Positions 17,731 to 26,058 of a stretch of DNA of 64,000 bases are shown here, in pieces. Under the pieces are notes generated by a model. It saw nothing but the letters and a program-made list of their open reading frames with translations, was not told where the DNA came from and searched no databases. This DNA comes from Aliivibrio sp. EL58 (lineage in GTDB: Bacteria > Pseudomonadota > Gammaproteobacteria > Enterobacterales > Vibrionaceae). Position numbers and translations under genes: made by a program. Location: contig NZ_OMPC01000001.1 in assembly GCF_900312675.1 (NCBI RefSeq), forward strand, positions 432,592 through 496,591. The letters run 5' to 3'. The number at the start of each line of letters is the position of its first letter. Positions within the stretch are counted from its first letter, which is position 1.

Positions 17731-18549
17731 ATGAGCAGTAAGACGATTCTTGTTGTTCTCGATGGCCTTAATTACCAAGTAGCCCATGATTGCATGGGTT
17801 ACTTAACTGGGTTAATTGAGCACCAAAGAGCAACACTATATAAAATTCAATCAGAGCTACCCTCGATGTCACGTCCATTGTACGAATGCTTGCTAACAGG
17901 CGTATCACCAGTAAACAGTGGCATTGTGAATAACAATATTGTGCGCTTATCTAATCAAGATTCCATATTTAGCTTAGCTACACAACAAGGCAGAACAACG
18001 GCAGCAGCGGCATATCATTGGGTCAGTGAACTCTACAATATTTCCCCTTATCATGCTGTTCGTGATCGCTTTACTAATAATAAAGCTCTCAACATTCAAC
18101 ACGCGTGTTTCTACCATTGGGATCACTACCCAGATGAAGCGCTCTTTTTGGATGCAGAGTACCTTCGCCAAACACATCAGCCTGATTTTCTATTGATCCA
18201 TCCGATGAACATCGATGATGTAGGACATAAATTTGGTTTAGATTCTCGTCAATACAGAAACAGCGCACGTACCGCTGATATTATTTTATCCAACTACATT
18301 GATGATTGGATTAACAATGGTTATCAAATTCTTATCACCAGCGATCATGGTATGAACAACGACTTATCACACGGTGGTATTTTACCAGAAGAGCGCGAAA
18401 TTCCACTCTTTGTTATTGGTAATCGCTTCAGTCATCAAGACCCTACGCTGAAAGATATGAAGATTAAGCAAACAGATATTTGTGGTGCAGTGTGTCAATT
18501 ATTAGCACTTGAGCACAATAAATCATACCCTCAGGAATTATTAGCATGA
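17731..18549 (+). CDS. cytosolic alkaline-phosphatase-superfamily enzyme (phosphodiesterase or phosphonate hydrolase)
   Basis: A 272-residue metalloenzyme. The alkaline phosphatase superfamily metal ligands are visible: Asp11 (VVLDGLN), the nucleophile position near Ser47 (LPSMSRPLYECLLTG), Asp162/Asp163 and His166 (NIDDVGHKFG), Asp205 and His206 (ITSDHGM), and a late His in SHGG. The short fold resembles nucleotide pyrophosphatases and phosphonoacetate hydrolases. No signal peptide exists, so it acts on imported substrate. It sits second in the ABC operon, 9 bases after the binding-protein gene, and overlaps the permease gene by four bases (ATGA). Substrate unknown; phosphodiester or phosphonate cleavage are both possible. 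Confidence 0.8.
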   Translation: MSSKTILVVLDGLNYQVAHDCMGYLTGLIEHQRATLYKIQSELPSMSRPLYECLLTGVSPVNSGIVNNNIVRLSNQDSIFSLATQQGRTTAAAAYHWVSELYNISPYHAVRDRFTNNKALNIQHACFYHWDHYPDEALFLDAEYLRQTHQPDFLLIHPMNIDDVGHKFGLDSRQYRNSARTADIILSNYIDDWINNGYQILITSDHGMNNDLSHGGILPEEREIPLFVIGNRFSHQDPTLKDMKIKQTDICGAVCQLLALEHNKSYPQELLA

Positions 18550-19436
18550 TGAGTAGTTCAGTTGTCACTCAATCTAAACGAACATCAATTATCTCGCCCA
18601 AAAACAGGCTAAAAAAACTCAAACCAGCAATTTGGTTAGCTCCTCTCGCCTTGTTTTTCTATCTATTTCAACTTGCTCCCATGCTGTGGGTGTTCATTAA
18701 TAGTTTTATTTATGAAGATGTGTTCTCGTTAGAAAACTATCATGAAATACTAGATTCCAGTTTTATGCTGCAAGGGTTCAGTAACAGCTTATGGTTAGCG
18801 ATATGGTCTAGTTTCATTGGGCTTTCTATTGCTGCCTTATTAGTCTCATCGCTTCGAAGAATAAATAGCAAGATCCGAGATGGCGTTATCGCATTTACTA
18901 ATATGAGTAGTAATTTTTCAGGCGTACCACTCGCTTTTGCTTTTATTATTATTCTGGGCGTTAATGGCGCATTTACTTTATTACTAAAACAATATGGTTT
19001 GATTGATGATTTTAATCTCTATGGAAAATGGGGATTACTTACTTTATATATCTACTTTCAAATTCCATTAGCTGTGTTACTACTCTATCCTGCTTTTGAT
19101 GCATTAAGTGACGATTGGCAAGGCGCTTCAGCCCTTCTTGGTGCCAAAACATGGCAGTATTGGTTCAAAATAGCATTACCCGTGTTATCTCCAGCATTAC
19201 TAGGTACGTTTATTATTCTCATTGCCAACGCGATTGGTGCTTACGCTAGCGTATACGCCTTAACTAATGGTAACTACAACGTTATTACCGTTCGTATTGC
19301 TAGCCTTGTCTCTGGAGACTTATTCCTAGAACCAAACTTAGCCGCTGCAATTTCTGTTATTTTGATGCTGATTTTAGCCTTTATTACCATCATTAATCAG
19401 TGGCTTATCGCTAGGAGTTATCATGCAAAACGTTAA
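18546..19436 (+). CDS. ABC transporter permease, first subunit
   Basis: A 296-residue inner-membrane permease with six hydrophobic helices. The cytoplasmic EAA-type loop reads DDWQGASALLGAKTWQYWFKIALPVLSPAL, which contacts the ATPase. The PotB/ThiP/AfuB type is fitting. The ATG overlaps the end of the preceding enzyme gene by four bases, and its end overlaps the next permease by 14 bases, so translation is probably coupled. It should form a heterodimer with the next gene product. Confidence 0.88.
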   Translation: MMSSSVVTQSKRTSIISPKNRLKKLKPAIWLAPLALFFYLFQLAPMLWVFINSFIYEDVFSLENYHEILDSSFMLQGFSNSLWLAIWSSFIGLSIAALLVSSLRRINSKIRDGVIAFTNMSSNFSGVPLAFAFIIILGVNGAFTLLLKQYGLIDDFNLYGKWGLLTLYIYFQIPLAVLLLYPAFDALSDDWQGASALLGAKTWQYWFKIALPVLSPALLGTFIILIANAIGAYASVYALTNGNYNVITVRIASLVSGDLFLEPNLAAAISVILMLILAFITIINQWLIARSYHAKR

Positions 19437-20208
19437 TTCTATATTCCATAAATCAATCGTCTATTCTATTGTGGGGATCATGATAATCCCTATTATCGCC
19501 ACTTTAGTTTACTCTCTTTCTTCACGTTGGGGCGCAACCATATTACCTGATGGTTTTACCTTCTCGTGGTACGGTCAACTACTAACAGATCAACGCTTTA
19601 TTGCAGCCTTTGGACGATCACTCTTCATTGGTATTTCAGCGTTAGCGCTAAGTGTTTTTCTTATTATTCCTGCTATTTTTGTGGTTTTTTATTACTTCCC
19701 CAAGCTAGATAAAGTAATGAATATACTTATCTTATTGCCCTTTGCTGTTCCGCCTGTCGTCTCTTCCGTTGGCTTATTACAACTCTATGCCGACAGCACA
19801 ATTCCATTAGTTGGTACTCCTTGGATACTGATTGGAACCTACTTTACAATTGCACTTCCTTTTATGTATCGCGCCGTAGCAAACAGCTTTGAAGCCATTA
19901 ATCTAAACGATCTTATGGATGCAGCCCACTTGCTTGGTGCTAGTACGACAAAAGCATTTCTCTTGATCATTCTTCCGAATTTAAAGAAAGGATTAATGGC
20001 ATCGATCTTCTTATCCTTCTCCTTTTTACTCGGGGAGTTTGTTTTCGCCAACATATTAGTTGGTACTCGTTACGAGACCTTACAAATTTACCTTTATAAC
20101 ATGCGTCAAACCAGCGGGCACTTTACGTCTGCTTTAGTGATGACCTATTTCTTATTCATCTTTTTACTGACTTGGTTAGCAAGTCGTTTTAGCCGAGGCA
20201 TTAAATAA
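19423..20208 (+). CDS. ABC transporter permease, second subunit
   Basis: A 261-residue permease of the PotC type with six helices and the coupling loop LNDLMDAAHLLGASTTKAFLLIILPNLKKGL, where the LGA segment matches the EAA motif. It overlaps the upstream permease by 14 bases. Its stop codon shares one base with the ATG of the ATPase gene (TAATG). Together with the preceding subunit it forms the membrane channel of the importer. Confidence 0.88.
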   Translation: MQNVNSIFHKSIVYSIVGIMIIPIIATLVYSLSSRWGATILPDGFTFSWYGQLLTDQRFIAAFGRSLFIGISALALSVFLIIPAIFVVFYYFPKLDKVMNILILLPFAVPPVVSSVGLLQLYADSTIPLVGTPWILIGTYFTIALPFMYRAVANSFEAINLNDLMDAAHLLGASTTKAFLLIILPNLKKGLMASIFLSFSFLLGEFVFANILVGTRYETLQIYLYNMRQTSGHFTSALVMTYFLFIFLLTWLASRFSRGIK

Positions 20209-21227
20209 TGAGCTATGTAAGCGTAAGTCAATTAACGAAATCATTTGGTGATAACACAGTCTTTGAAAACATAAATTTCAATATAGAAAAAGGCGAGTTC
20301 ATAACACTACTAGGTCCAAGCGGTTGTGGAAAATCAACTCTACTTCGCAGCTTAACAGGGTTAGATCCTCTCAATAATGGCGAAATCTGGGTTAACGGTG
20401 AAAATATTACAAACCAAACACCACAACAACGTGGTATTGGAATGGTATTTCAATCTTATGCATTATTTCCAAATATGACGGTAACAGAAAACATCGCTTT
20501 TGGACTAAAAATGAAAAAAATTGATGCAAAGACCGTTGAAAAGGAAGTAAATAAAGTCATTGAATTAGTAGATTTAAACGGTAAAGAAAATCGCTACCCA
20601 CATCAATTATCAGGCGGACAGCGTCAACGAGTGGCATTGGCTCGTGCATTAGTCGTCAAACCAAGAATATTGTTATTAGATGAGCCTTTATCCGCACTAG
20701 ATGCCAAGATCAGAAAACGCCTTCGTCAACAGATTCGAGACATTCAAAAAGAGCTGAATTTAACCACAATTTTTGTCACTCACGATCAAGAAGAAGCCAT
20801 GATCATGTCGGATCGCATCTTTTTAATGAACCAAGGTGAGATAGTGCAGCAAGGATCACCCGAAGAGATCTACACACAACCAGCTAATGAGTTTGTTGCT
20901 GGATTCATGGGACATTACAACTTAGTTGACGCACTAAAGGCCAAGCAATTATTTAATATTGAAACCGAGTGGAAAGTCGCTATTCGACCAGAATCTATTT
21001 ATGTAAAAGAAGAAGGACGCCATTATGCAGATCATATATCAACACCCAAACAAGGTATTATTAAAAACCACCAATTACTTGGAAATGTAATACGATACCA
21101 AGTAGAAGTAAATGATTGCAGTTTGACTGTTGATTTACTCAATCGCTCATCAGAAAGACTATTAGCCGCAGGAAGTACACTAGACTTACTCTTCAACCTT
21201 AATGAAATTCAACCAGTGAGAGCTTAG
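20208..21227 (+). CDS. ABC transporter ATP-binding protein (PotA/UgpC type)
   Basis: A 339-residue ATPase. Walker A GPSGCGKST is at 36-44, the Q-loop is in VFQSYALFPNMTV, the signature LSGGQRQR is near 134-141, Walker B and D-loop are LLLDEPLSALDA (about 158-169), and the switch histidine is in VTHDQEEA (about 194). A C-terminal TOBE-like domain (about 240-339) is expected in this importer class. It energises uptake by the two permeases. It starts on the last base of the permease stop, which shows tight operon structure. Confidence 0.92.
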   Translation: MSYVSVSQLTKSFGDNTVFENINFNIEKGEFITLLGPSGCGKSTLLRSLTGLDPLNNGEIWVNGENITNQTPQQRGIGMVFQSYALFPNMTVTENIAFGLKMKKIDAKTVEKEVNKVIELVDLNGKENRYPHQLSGGQRQRVALARALVVKPRILLLDEPLSALDAKIRKRLRQQIRDIQKELNLTTIFVTHDQEEAMIMSDRIFLMNQGEIVQQGSPEEIYTQPANEFVAGFMGHYNLVDALKAKQLFNIETEWKVAIRPESIYVKEEGRHYADHISTPKQGIIKNHQLLGNVIRYQVEVNDCSLTVDLLNRSSERLLAAGSTLDLLFNLNEIQPVRA

Positions 21228-21228
21228 T

Positions 21229-21891
21229 ATGACGCAACCATTATACGTTTTTGATATGGACGAAACCTTGATTAACGGCGATTGTGCAATGATTTGGAAT
21301 GAGTTTTTAGTTGATAAAGGAATAGTGACTGATCCCGACTTTCTAGACGAAGATAAGCGCTTAATGGCTCTATACTCTCGTGGTTTGATGGATATGGAAG
21401 ATTATTTGTCCTTTTCAATGCAGCCATTAAAAACAATACCAAGAGAAAAAATAGCACAACTTACTCATGAATGTGTCGAGGAACGGATTTTACCTCTATT
21501 ATTTCCAGAGGCTAAAACGCTTATTACTCAATTAAAACGCGATAATATCGACATGATAATTATCTCTGCATCTGTCGCTTTCTTAGTTAAATCTGTCGCA
21601 GACCGCCTTGGTATAGAGCATGCGATTGGGATTGATTTAAAAGAAAAAGGGGAACTCTATACACGTCATATATTAGGTGTTGCGAGTTACAGAGAAGGAA
21701 AAGTAGAACGTTTATCAGAATGGTTAAGTGGAGGGGATAAAACCTATTCTGAAATACATTTTTATACTGATTCTATTAATGATTTACCATTATGTTTGTA
21801 CGCGAGCCATACGTACTTAGTAAATCCTTGCGAACAGTTGGCGGCTTATTCAGATAAAAAGAATTGGCCTATATTGCTTTGGGGGGAGTGA
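21229..21891 (+). CDS. HAD-IB family phosphatase (SerB-like)
   Basis: A 220-residue haloacid dehalogenase superfamily hydrolase. The nucleophile Asp9 and acid Asp11 lie in YVFDMDETL. Motif II is the serine of IIISAS, the lysine of motif III is in the GKVERL region, and motif IV is TDSINDLPL (about 180-188). The helical cap between motifs I and II (about 20-90) marks subclass IB, which includes phosphoserine and phosphocholine/phosphoethanolamine phosphatases. It is the last gene of the ABC operon, one base after the ATPase stop. It probably dephosphorylates the product of the upstream AP-superfamily enzyme or the imported compound itself. Confidence 0.85.
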   Translation: MTQPLYVFDMDETLINGDCAMIWNEFLVDKGIVTDPDFLDEDKRLMALYSRGLMDMEDYLSFSMQPLKTIPREKIAQLTHECVEERILPLLFPEAKTLITQLKRDNIDMIIISASVAFLVKSVADRLGIEHAIGIDLKEKGELYTRHILGVASYREGKVERLSEWLSGGDKTYSEIHFYTDSINDLPLCLYASHTYLVNPCEQLAAYSDKKNWPILLWGE

Positions 21892-21929
21892 ATAACCCAA
21901 ATACTGTGATTATAAAGAATAATAATTGA

Positions 21930-22139
21930 TTAATAAGCAATCGAAAAATTGCCAATAGCCTGGTTATTGCTGTTGGTAATATTTCCTTCACCAGTCTCTT
22001 CACAGTATGAAAAACCGATATCAAACGAGTCTAAATTGCCCTTCATCAGAACATTTCGTAATAAAACATCGCTGTTTAGTTGGTGAATTAGTGCATTCCA
22101 TGACACATTATTTTTAAAAATAGTAAAATTTACTTTCAT
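21930..22139 (-). CDS. hypothetical small protein (69 aa)
   Basis: A 69-residue frame on the minus strand, with AAAGG about six bases before the ATG at 22139. The peptide is not strongly hydrophobic or charged; it contains an asparagine-rich middle and ends in NFSIAY. I recognise no family. It lies between the HAD gene and the cold shock gene in AT-rich DNA, where chance ORFs are common, so it may not be expressed. No terminator is evident. Confidence 0.4.
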   Translation of the reverse strand: MKVNFTIFKNNVSWNALIHQLNSDVLLRNVLMKGNLDSFDIGFSYCEETGEGNITNSNNQAIGNFSIAY

Positions 22140-22430
22140 TGAGTACCTTTGATTTTATAGATAAGAAAAATAGTTAATTTTGAGCTCATAGATTTAAGAT
22201 AAAATGAGGCTAAAAATTATTTAATATAGAGTAGTTGATAAATATTACAGAAAAATGATTGGATTAAAACTAAGATGGTAGAAGTAACTAAGAGATTTTT
22301 TGACAAGTACAAAACAGGAGTGGATGTTTGAAATGTTGATATCTTACAAAGTAGAACTAAATCGAGTATTAATAGAACATTTAAAAGTAGCGCAAATGGT
22401 ACTAATACCACCTGCGCAACTTATTTGAAA
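22140..22430. other. AT-rich intergenic DNA
   Basis: This stretch between the small hypothetical ORF and the cold shock gene contains only a 64-residue minus-strand frame (22217-22411) of low-complexity hydrophobic residues without a ribosome binding site, which I regard as chance. No terminator or repeat was recognised. Confidence 0.4.
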
Positions 22431-22640
22431 TTAAGCAGCTACAACGTTAGCAGCTTGAGGGCCTTTTTGGCCTTGCTCAACTTCAAAAGAAACTTTTTGG
22501 CCTTCAGCAAGAGTTTTGAAACCCTCTGAAGCGATAGCACGGAAATGTACGAATACGTCAGCGCCGCCGTTATCTTGAGTGATAAAACCGAAACCTTTCT
22601 CTTCGTTAAACCATTTAACGATACCAGTTGTTTTAGACAT
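22431..22640 (-). CDS. cold shock domain protein (CspA family)
   Basis: A 69-residue single-domain cold shock protein. The RNA-binding motifs RNP1 (KGFGFITQ) and RNP2 (DVFVHFRAI) are intact, preceded by [10 protein letters not shown]. It binds single-stranded RNA and DNA and acts as an RNA chaperone in the cytosol. The start is the ATG at 22640 behind AAGGGACATTAC; the longer frame to 22751 is untranslated leader. The leader carries a terminator-like hairpin, described separately. Whether it is cold-induced cannot be read directly. Confidence 0.95.
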
Positions 22641-22985
22641 GTAATGTCCCTTATATTTAAATTCATAAAAAATCGCATAATGCGATGTGCTTAGAGCTTG
22701 AATTATTAAATGTGACGACAAAGCTAAGGGAAACACTGAGAATAACGACATTACGAAGAAATACTAAGGCTTACTTTACTTGATGTTCATTAACAACTCT
22801 GAGCAACAGAGCGAGATGAATAATACCTTAGTGCTAAAAATTGTAAAGTACTTTCTTTAGTTATTTTAACGTTTCTTAGGCCTGAAGCCATAACTCAAAT
22901 AAATCAGTCTCATACAAATACCGCCGATATCTACCAACAAACCCGTAACATTAAAGGCGGCATAATCTTGTTTTTAAAGTCTATT
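22641..22985 (-). promoter_or_regulatory. leader and promoter region of the cold shock gene
   Basis: These 345 bases precede the csp gene on the minus strand and contain no other gene. Cold shock genes often have long structured leaders, and the layout here fits. The region between 22700 and 22860 probably holds the promoter; I cannot fix the start site. Confidence 0.4.
22666..22686 (-). terminator. terminator-like hairpin in the csp leader
   Basis: On the minus strand ATCGCA-TTA-TGCGAT (22672-22686) is followed at once by six T residues. It lies 26-46 bases before the csp start codon, inside the untranslated leader, so it could act as an attenuator. The stem is short (six pairs). Confidence 0.4.
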
Positions 22986-24503
22986 TCAATCAATCAACTC
23001 GATATCACTGGGTTTCCATGTTTTATCGTACCATGCCTCTTCAGGGCCATATAAACGCAATAACGTGAACCATCCTTTCCCTGGCACAGTTTGTATCCAA
23101 TTCTCTTTTCTTTGTTTTGGCGCGGTTGGGCCAAAGAAAATATCTACCGAACCATCAGGGTTCTTCACAAAATCATCCCTTTGATTATTCTTACTTGGCA
23201 ATGATTGAGTTGTTTGTAATTCAGAGCGAGTTTGAGGATCATAAACCACAACCGACCAAAAATTCTTCGCAGGCACATTCGCAGGAATATTCAATGTATA
23301 ATGTTTACCACCATCTAAATACTCGCCACCTTTTGCTTTATCAACCATGGCATATTGAGATCCTTTGCCTATCATTTTTAATGCCATCGCAGGAGTATTA
23401 ACCGTAGCCATATAGAAGAAGTAAGTACGAGCATCTAGATTGCGCCCACCTTCTCCTCCATCAATTAGCCATTGATAATCTTTCCCGATAAATGCTGTTT
23501 TCCATAAACGGTCTTCATAGATATACGCTTTTTTATCTCTTGGCTGGAACATCAAAGTACGAGCGGTTGCATTCCCTATCGCTACGCCATCTTGCAAGAT
23601 CTCTTGCATCCTTTCATCTGGCATAAATGGTTTACTTTTTTGGATGCCAATACTTGCCATCAAACCTCTTAATTCAGGGTCAAGAAAACTCACTGGTTCT
23701 TTATCTAATACAGGTTTAAGCTCCGCATAAAAATGAGCGTCGTTAGCATGAACCGTATTAAATGATTTATTACTACCAGAGATAAATTCCATTTTTGGTT
23801 TTACATTTTTTTTCGCTAACGGATAAATTTTTAACTTATTTTTATATGCATTTACCGCTGAATCCGTTTTCCCATCTTTTAAGAAACCACGCGCGATAAA
23901 CCAATTAGTATAACTTGTTGATTGTGATACAAAGTACCCTTTAGGTACCTCTCCTTTATAATTTGGTGGCAAAATAAGGTACTTCCCTCCCTTGCCTTTA
24001 TCAGGACCAACAATACCTAGGTCTGTCACAAATCGAAAAAAAGCATCATTAACCGTGGTCGGTCCCATACCTGCAGGAACTTCAATGACCGTAGGGCCAT
24101 CTCTCTCTAAATCCAAAAAGGCTGATGCATAAACAGTATCAGTATTCCCTGTCAAAAATAGTGGATTTGAATCCATCAACTTATCAAAGAGAACCACTTG
24201 ATTTGATTTAGTGACTCCTAACTCTTCATGGCCAAGCCTTAATGCCTCTATTGAAGCCATAGGAACCGCATTTAAAAAAACCTCAGTAGCACGAATAGTA
24301 TCAAGGTTGTCGTAAATCTTTTGAGTCGTTTCTAAACTTGGTGCACCATCTTTAAATTCAAGCTCACCAATACTGGTTTCTACGTTATCTGGCGTCATTA
24401 TGCTTTTAGGAATATCAGTATTATAGTTCTCCGTAGATACCGCACTGCTTGAAAAAACGATCCCTGTAAATAATGCCAGAGCCTTCAACTTAAATGTCAT
24501 CAT
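22986..24503 (-). CDS. DUF1254/DUF1214 domain periplasmic protein
   Basis: A 505-residue secreted protein with a signal peptide (LKALALFTGIVFSSSAVS). Residues about 75-200 form the DUF1254 part (FLNAVPMASIEALRLGHEELG, then SNPLFLTGNTDTVYASAFLDLE), and residues about 370-490 form DUF1214 (NFWSVVVYDPQTRSELQ, then DGSVDIFFGPTAP). The family is widespread and its biochemical role is not established. GAGG stands eight bases before the first of two adjacent ATG codons. It is divergent from a LysR-like regulator across about 230 bases, which probably controls it. Confidence 0.85.
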   Translation of the reverse strand: MMTFKLKALALFTGIVFSSSAVSTENYNTDIPKSIMTPDNVETSIGELEFKDGAPSLETTQKIYDNLDTIRATEVFLNAVPMASIEALRLGHEELGVTKSNQVVLFDKLMDSNPLFLTGNTDTVYASAFLDLERDGPTVIEVPAGMGPTTVNDAFFRFVTDLGIVGPDKGKGGKYLILPPNYKGEVPKGYFVSQSTSYTNWFIARGFLKDGKTDSAVNAYKNKLKIYPLAKKNVKPKMEFISGSNKSFNTVHANDAHFYAELKPVLDKEPVSFLDPELRGLMASIGIQKSKPFMPDERMQEILQDGVAIGNATARTLMFQPRDKKAYIYEDRLWKTAFIGKDYQWLIDGGEGGRNLDARTYFFYMATVNTPAMALKMIGKGSQYAMVDKAKGGEYLDGGKHYTLNIPANVPAKNFWSVVVYDPQTRSELQTTQSLPSKNNQRDDFVKNPDGSVDIFFGPTAPKQRKENWIQTVPGKGWFTLLRLYGPEEAWYDKTWKPSDIELID

Positions 24504-24734
24504 ATTTTTACCTCAATCATTTATATTCGCCCCAAAATTATTAATTACTACAGTGGCGCTCACGTTACATAAATCTTAGTTCACTATCGATAATCTGCTG
24601 ATTATTATCGCTACTTCTTAATAACTGAATTTATCTTAATCAATTAATGAACTCATTTTTGATAATGAACGCTTTTAAATTTGAGTTTTGTGCCATACTG
24701 ATTTTTAAGGGTGCCAATTAAAAAGGACGCGCAG

Positions 24735-25661
24735 ATGACAAGCAGTATTGATTTAAATCTATATCGATTTTTAACCACGCTTTATCAATGGAAAACGGGC
24801 GATAAAACTATACATAAATTGGATATCAGCAAGGCCACTTTTAATCGACATTTGTCTGATTGCCGAGATTTATTTGAAAATGAGCTATTTATTGCAGAGA
24901 AAGGGAAGTATGAACCCACAGCATTCATGGTTAATCTGCATAAGGAAATAGAAGAACCATTAAATTTTTTAAATGATATCAATGGAATATCAACCACTCT
25001 TTATTCCAAGAAAAAGAAAATCGAGTTGGCTTTTTATTTGCCTACAACCTTAAATGAAATATTCTCTCTGCGGTTGATAGAGCATGCCTTAGAGCAAGAT
25101 CCTGAAGCTAAACTAGCTTTTCAAGACTGGGCTTTAAATGATATCGAATCTCCAAAAAAGAATTCGTTACCTGTTGGAATTACTGGATACCCACAAACCG
25201 TCAATCATCGTGTGATTGATAAAAAACTAGGAAGCTTAGCGCTTTTTGTTTATTTACCTAAAAAACATCCATTAGCAGATAATTCATTTATTGAGTTAAA
25301 GAAACTAGAAAACCAAGCAACCGTTAGAATAACGATGGGAAGTGTTGATACACATCGTTATTATCAACGAATATTTACTGAAACAGGCATCCGATTACAA
25401 CAGAACCTCACCGTAGCAAATACCTCTATTGCTTTGGCGTGCGTAGCTAAAGGTCATCACATTTTTGTCTCATTTGATTCATCAGATACAGAGTTACCAA
25501 CAAACGTAGTAAAAGTACCATTAAAACTCGATGGAAAAAGAATGAAGTTTGATTTAGGTATGCAGTACCACCGCTCTTATTACCAACATCCAATCATTAC
25601 ACAAATAGAAACAGTTATTAAAAACGTAATAAAAAATCATTTCCCCAAAAAAAATGAATAA
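24735..25661 (+). CDS. divergent LysR-like transcriptional regulator
   Basis: A 308-residue protein whose layout is LysR-like but whose N-terminal helix-turn-helix is atypical (DLNLYRFLTTLYQ, then SKATFNRHLSDCRDLFENELF). The effector domain follows from about residue 95, with LALFVYLPKKHPLADN as the typical hinge strand. The ATG at 24735 is preferred because AAAAGGAC precedes it; a GTG at 24711 in the same frame has its purine tract too close. It faces the DUF1254 gene divergently and is likely its regulator. The weak DNA-binding match lowers certainty. Confidence 0.72.
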   Translation: MTSSIDLNLYRFLTTLYQWKTGDKTIHKLDISKATFNRHLSDCRDLFENELFIAEKGKYEPTAFMVNLHKEIEEPLNFLNDINGISTTLYSKKKKIELAFYLPTTLNEIFSLRLIEHALEQDPEAKLAFQDWALNDIESPKKNSLPVGITGYPQTVNHRVIDKKLGSLALFVYLPKKHPLADNSFIELKKLENQATVRITMGSVDTHRYYQRIFTETGIRLQQNLTVANTSIALACVAKGHHIFVSFDSSDTELPTNVVKVPLKLDGKRMKFDLGMQYHRSYYQHPIITQIETVIKNVIKNHFPKKNE

Positions 25662-25781
25662 CCTCGCTGCGCAAAATCGTAATCTAACATTACCGATAAA
25701 AACGATTAAATTACGCTCCGCTTTGGTTATGATAACTTTATTAATTAAACATCATCATCCCATTGAGCGGAGCATTAACGC

Positions 25782-25997
25782 ATGAAAAAAATTGTCCCAT
25801 TTATCTTACTCGCCTTTTTCAGCCTGCGCTTATTTGCTTCTGTCGGTCCTCATATTCAGCAATTAGAGCACGATAGCTTCACTATTTTACGCTCAGCTCT
25901 TATTGTTGGTGCTATCTGTTTTGTTATTTCACTCATCGTTAAGAAATTCAAAAAAACAACACCGATAGCAATAAAATCTGAAGACAACCTAGATTAA
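25782..25997 (+). CDS. small membrane protein (71 aa), unknown function
   Basis: A 71-residue protein with an N-terminal hydrophobic stretch ending in LFASVG, which reads as a signal peptide or first helix. A second membrane helix (ALIVGAICFVISLIV, about 38-53) is followed by a basic KKFKKTT stop-transfer and an acidic end. A good terminator follows within ten bases, and GAGCGG precedes the ATG, so it is likely a real single-gene unit. I recognise no named family. Confidence 0.65.
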   Translation: MKKIVPFILLAFFSLRLFASVGPHIQQLEHDSFTILRSALIVGAICFVISLIVKKFKKTTPIAIKSEDNLD

Positions 25998-26003
25998 TAC
26001 CAA

Positions 26004-26035
26004 AAAAAAGAGTGACCGTTTGGCCACTCTTTTTT
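26004..26035 (+). terminator. intrinsic terminator
   Basis: The stem AAAAAAGAGTG(A)CC / GG(C)CACTCTTTTTT around a GTTT-containing loop is followed by a T run, directly after the small membrane protein gene. It may also serve the convergent mscS-type gene. Confidence 0.8.
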
Positions 26036-26058
26036 ATTACTTCTACTTCACTATATGT

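Noticed and set aside
22217..22411. A 64-codon hydrophobic minus-strand frame before the csp gene
   Set aside because: Low-complexity leucine-rich translation of AT-rich DNA without a Shine-Dalgarno sequence.
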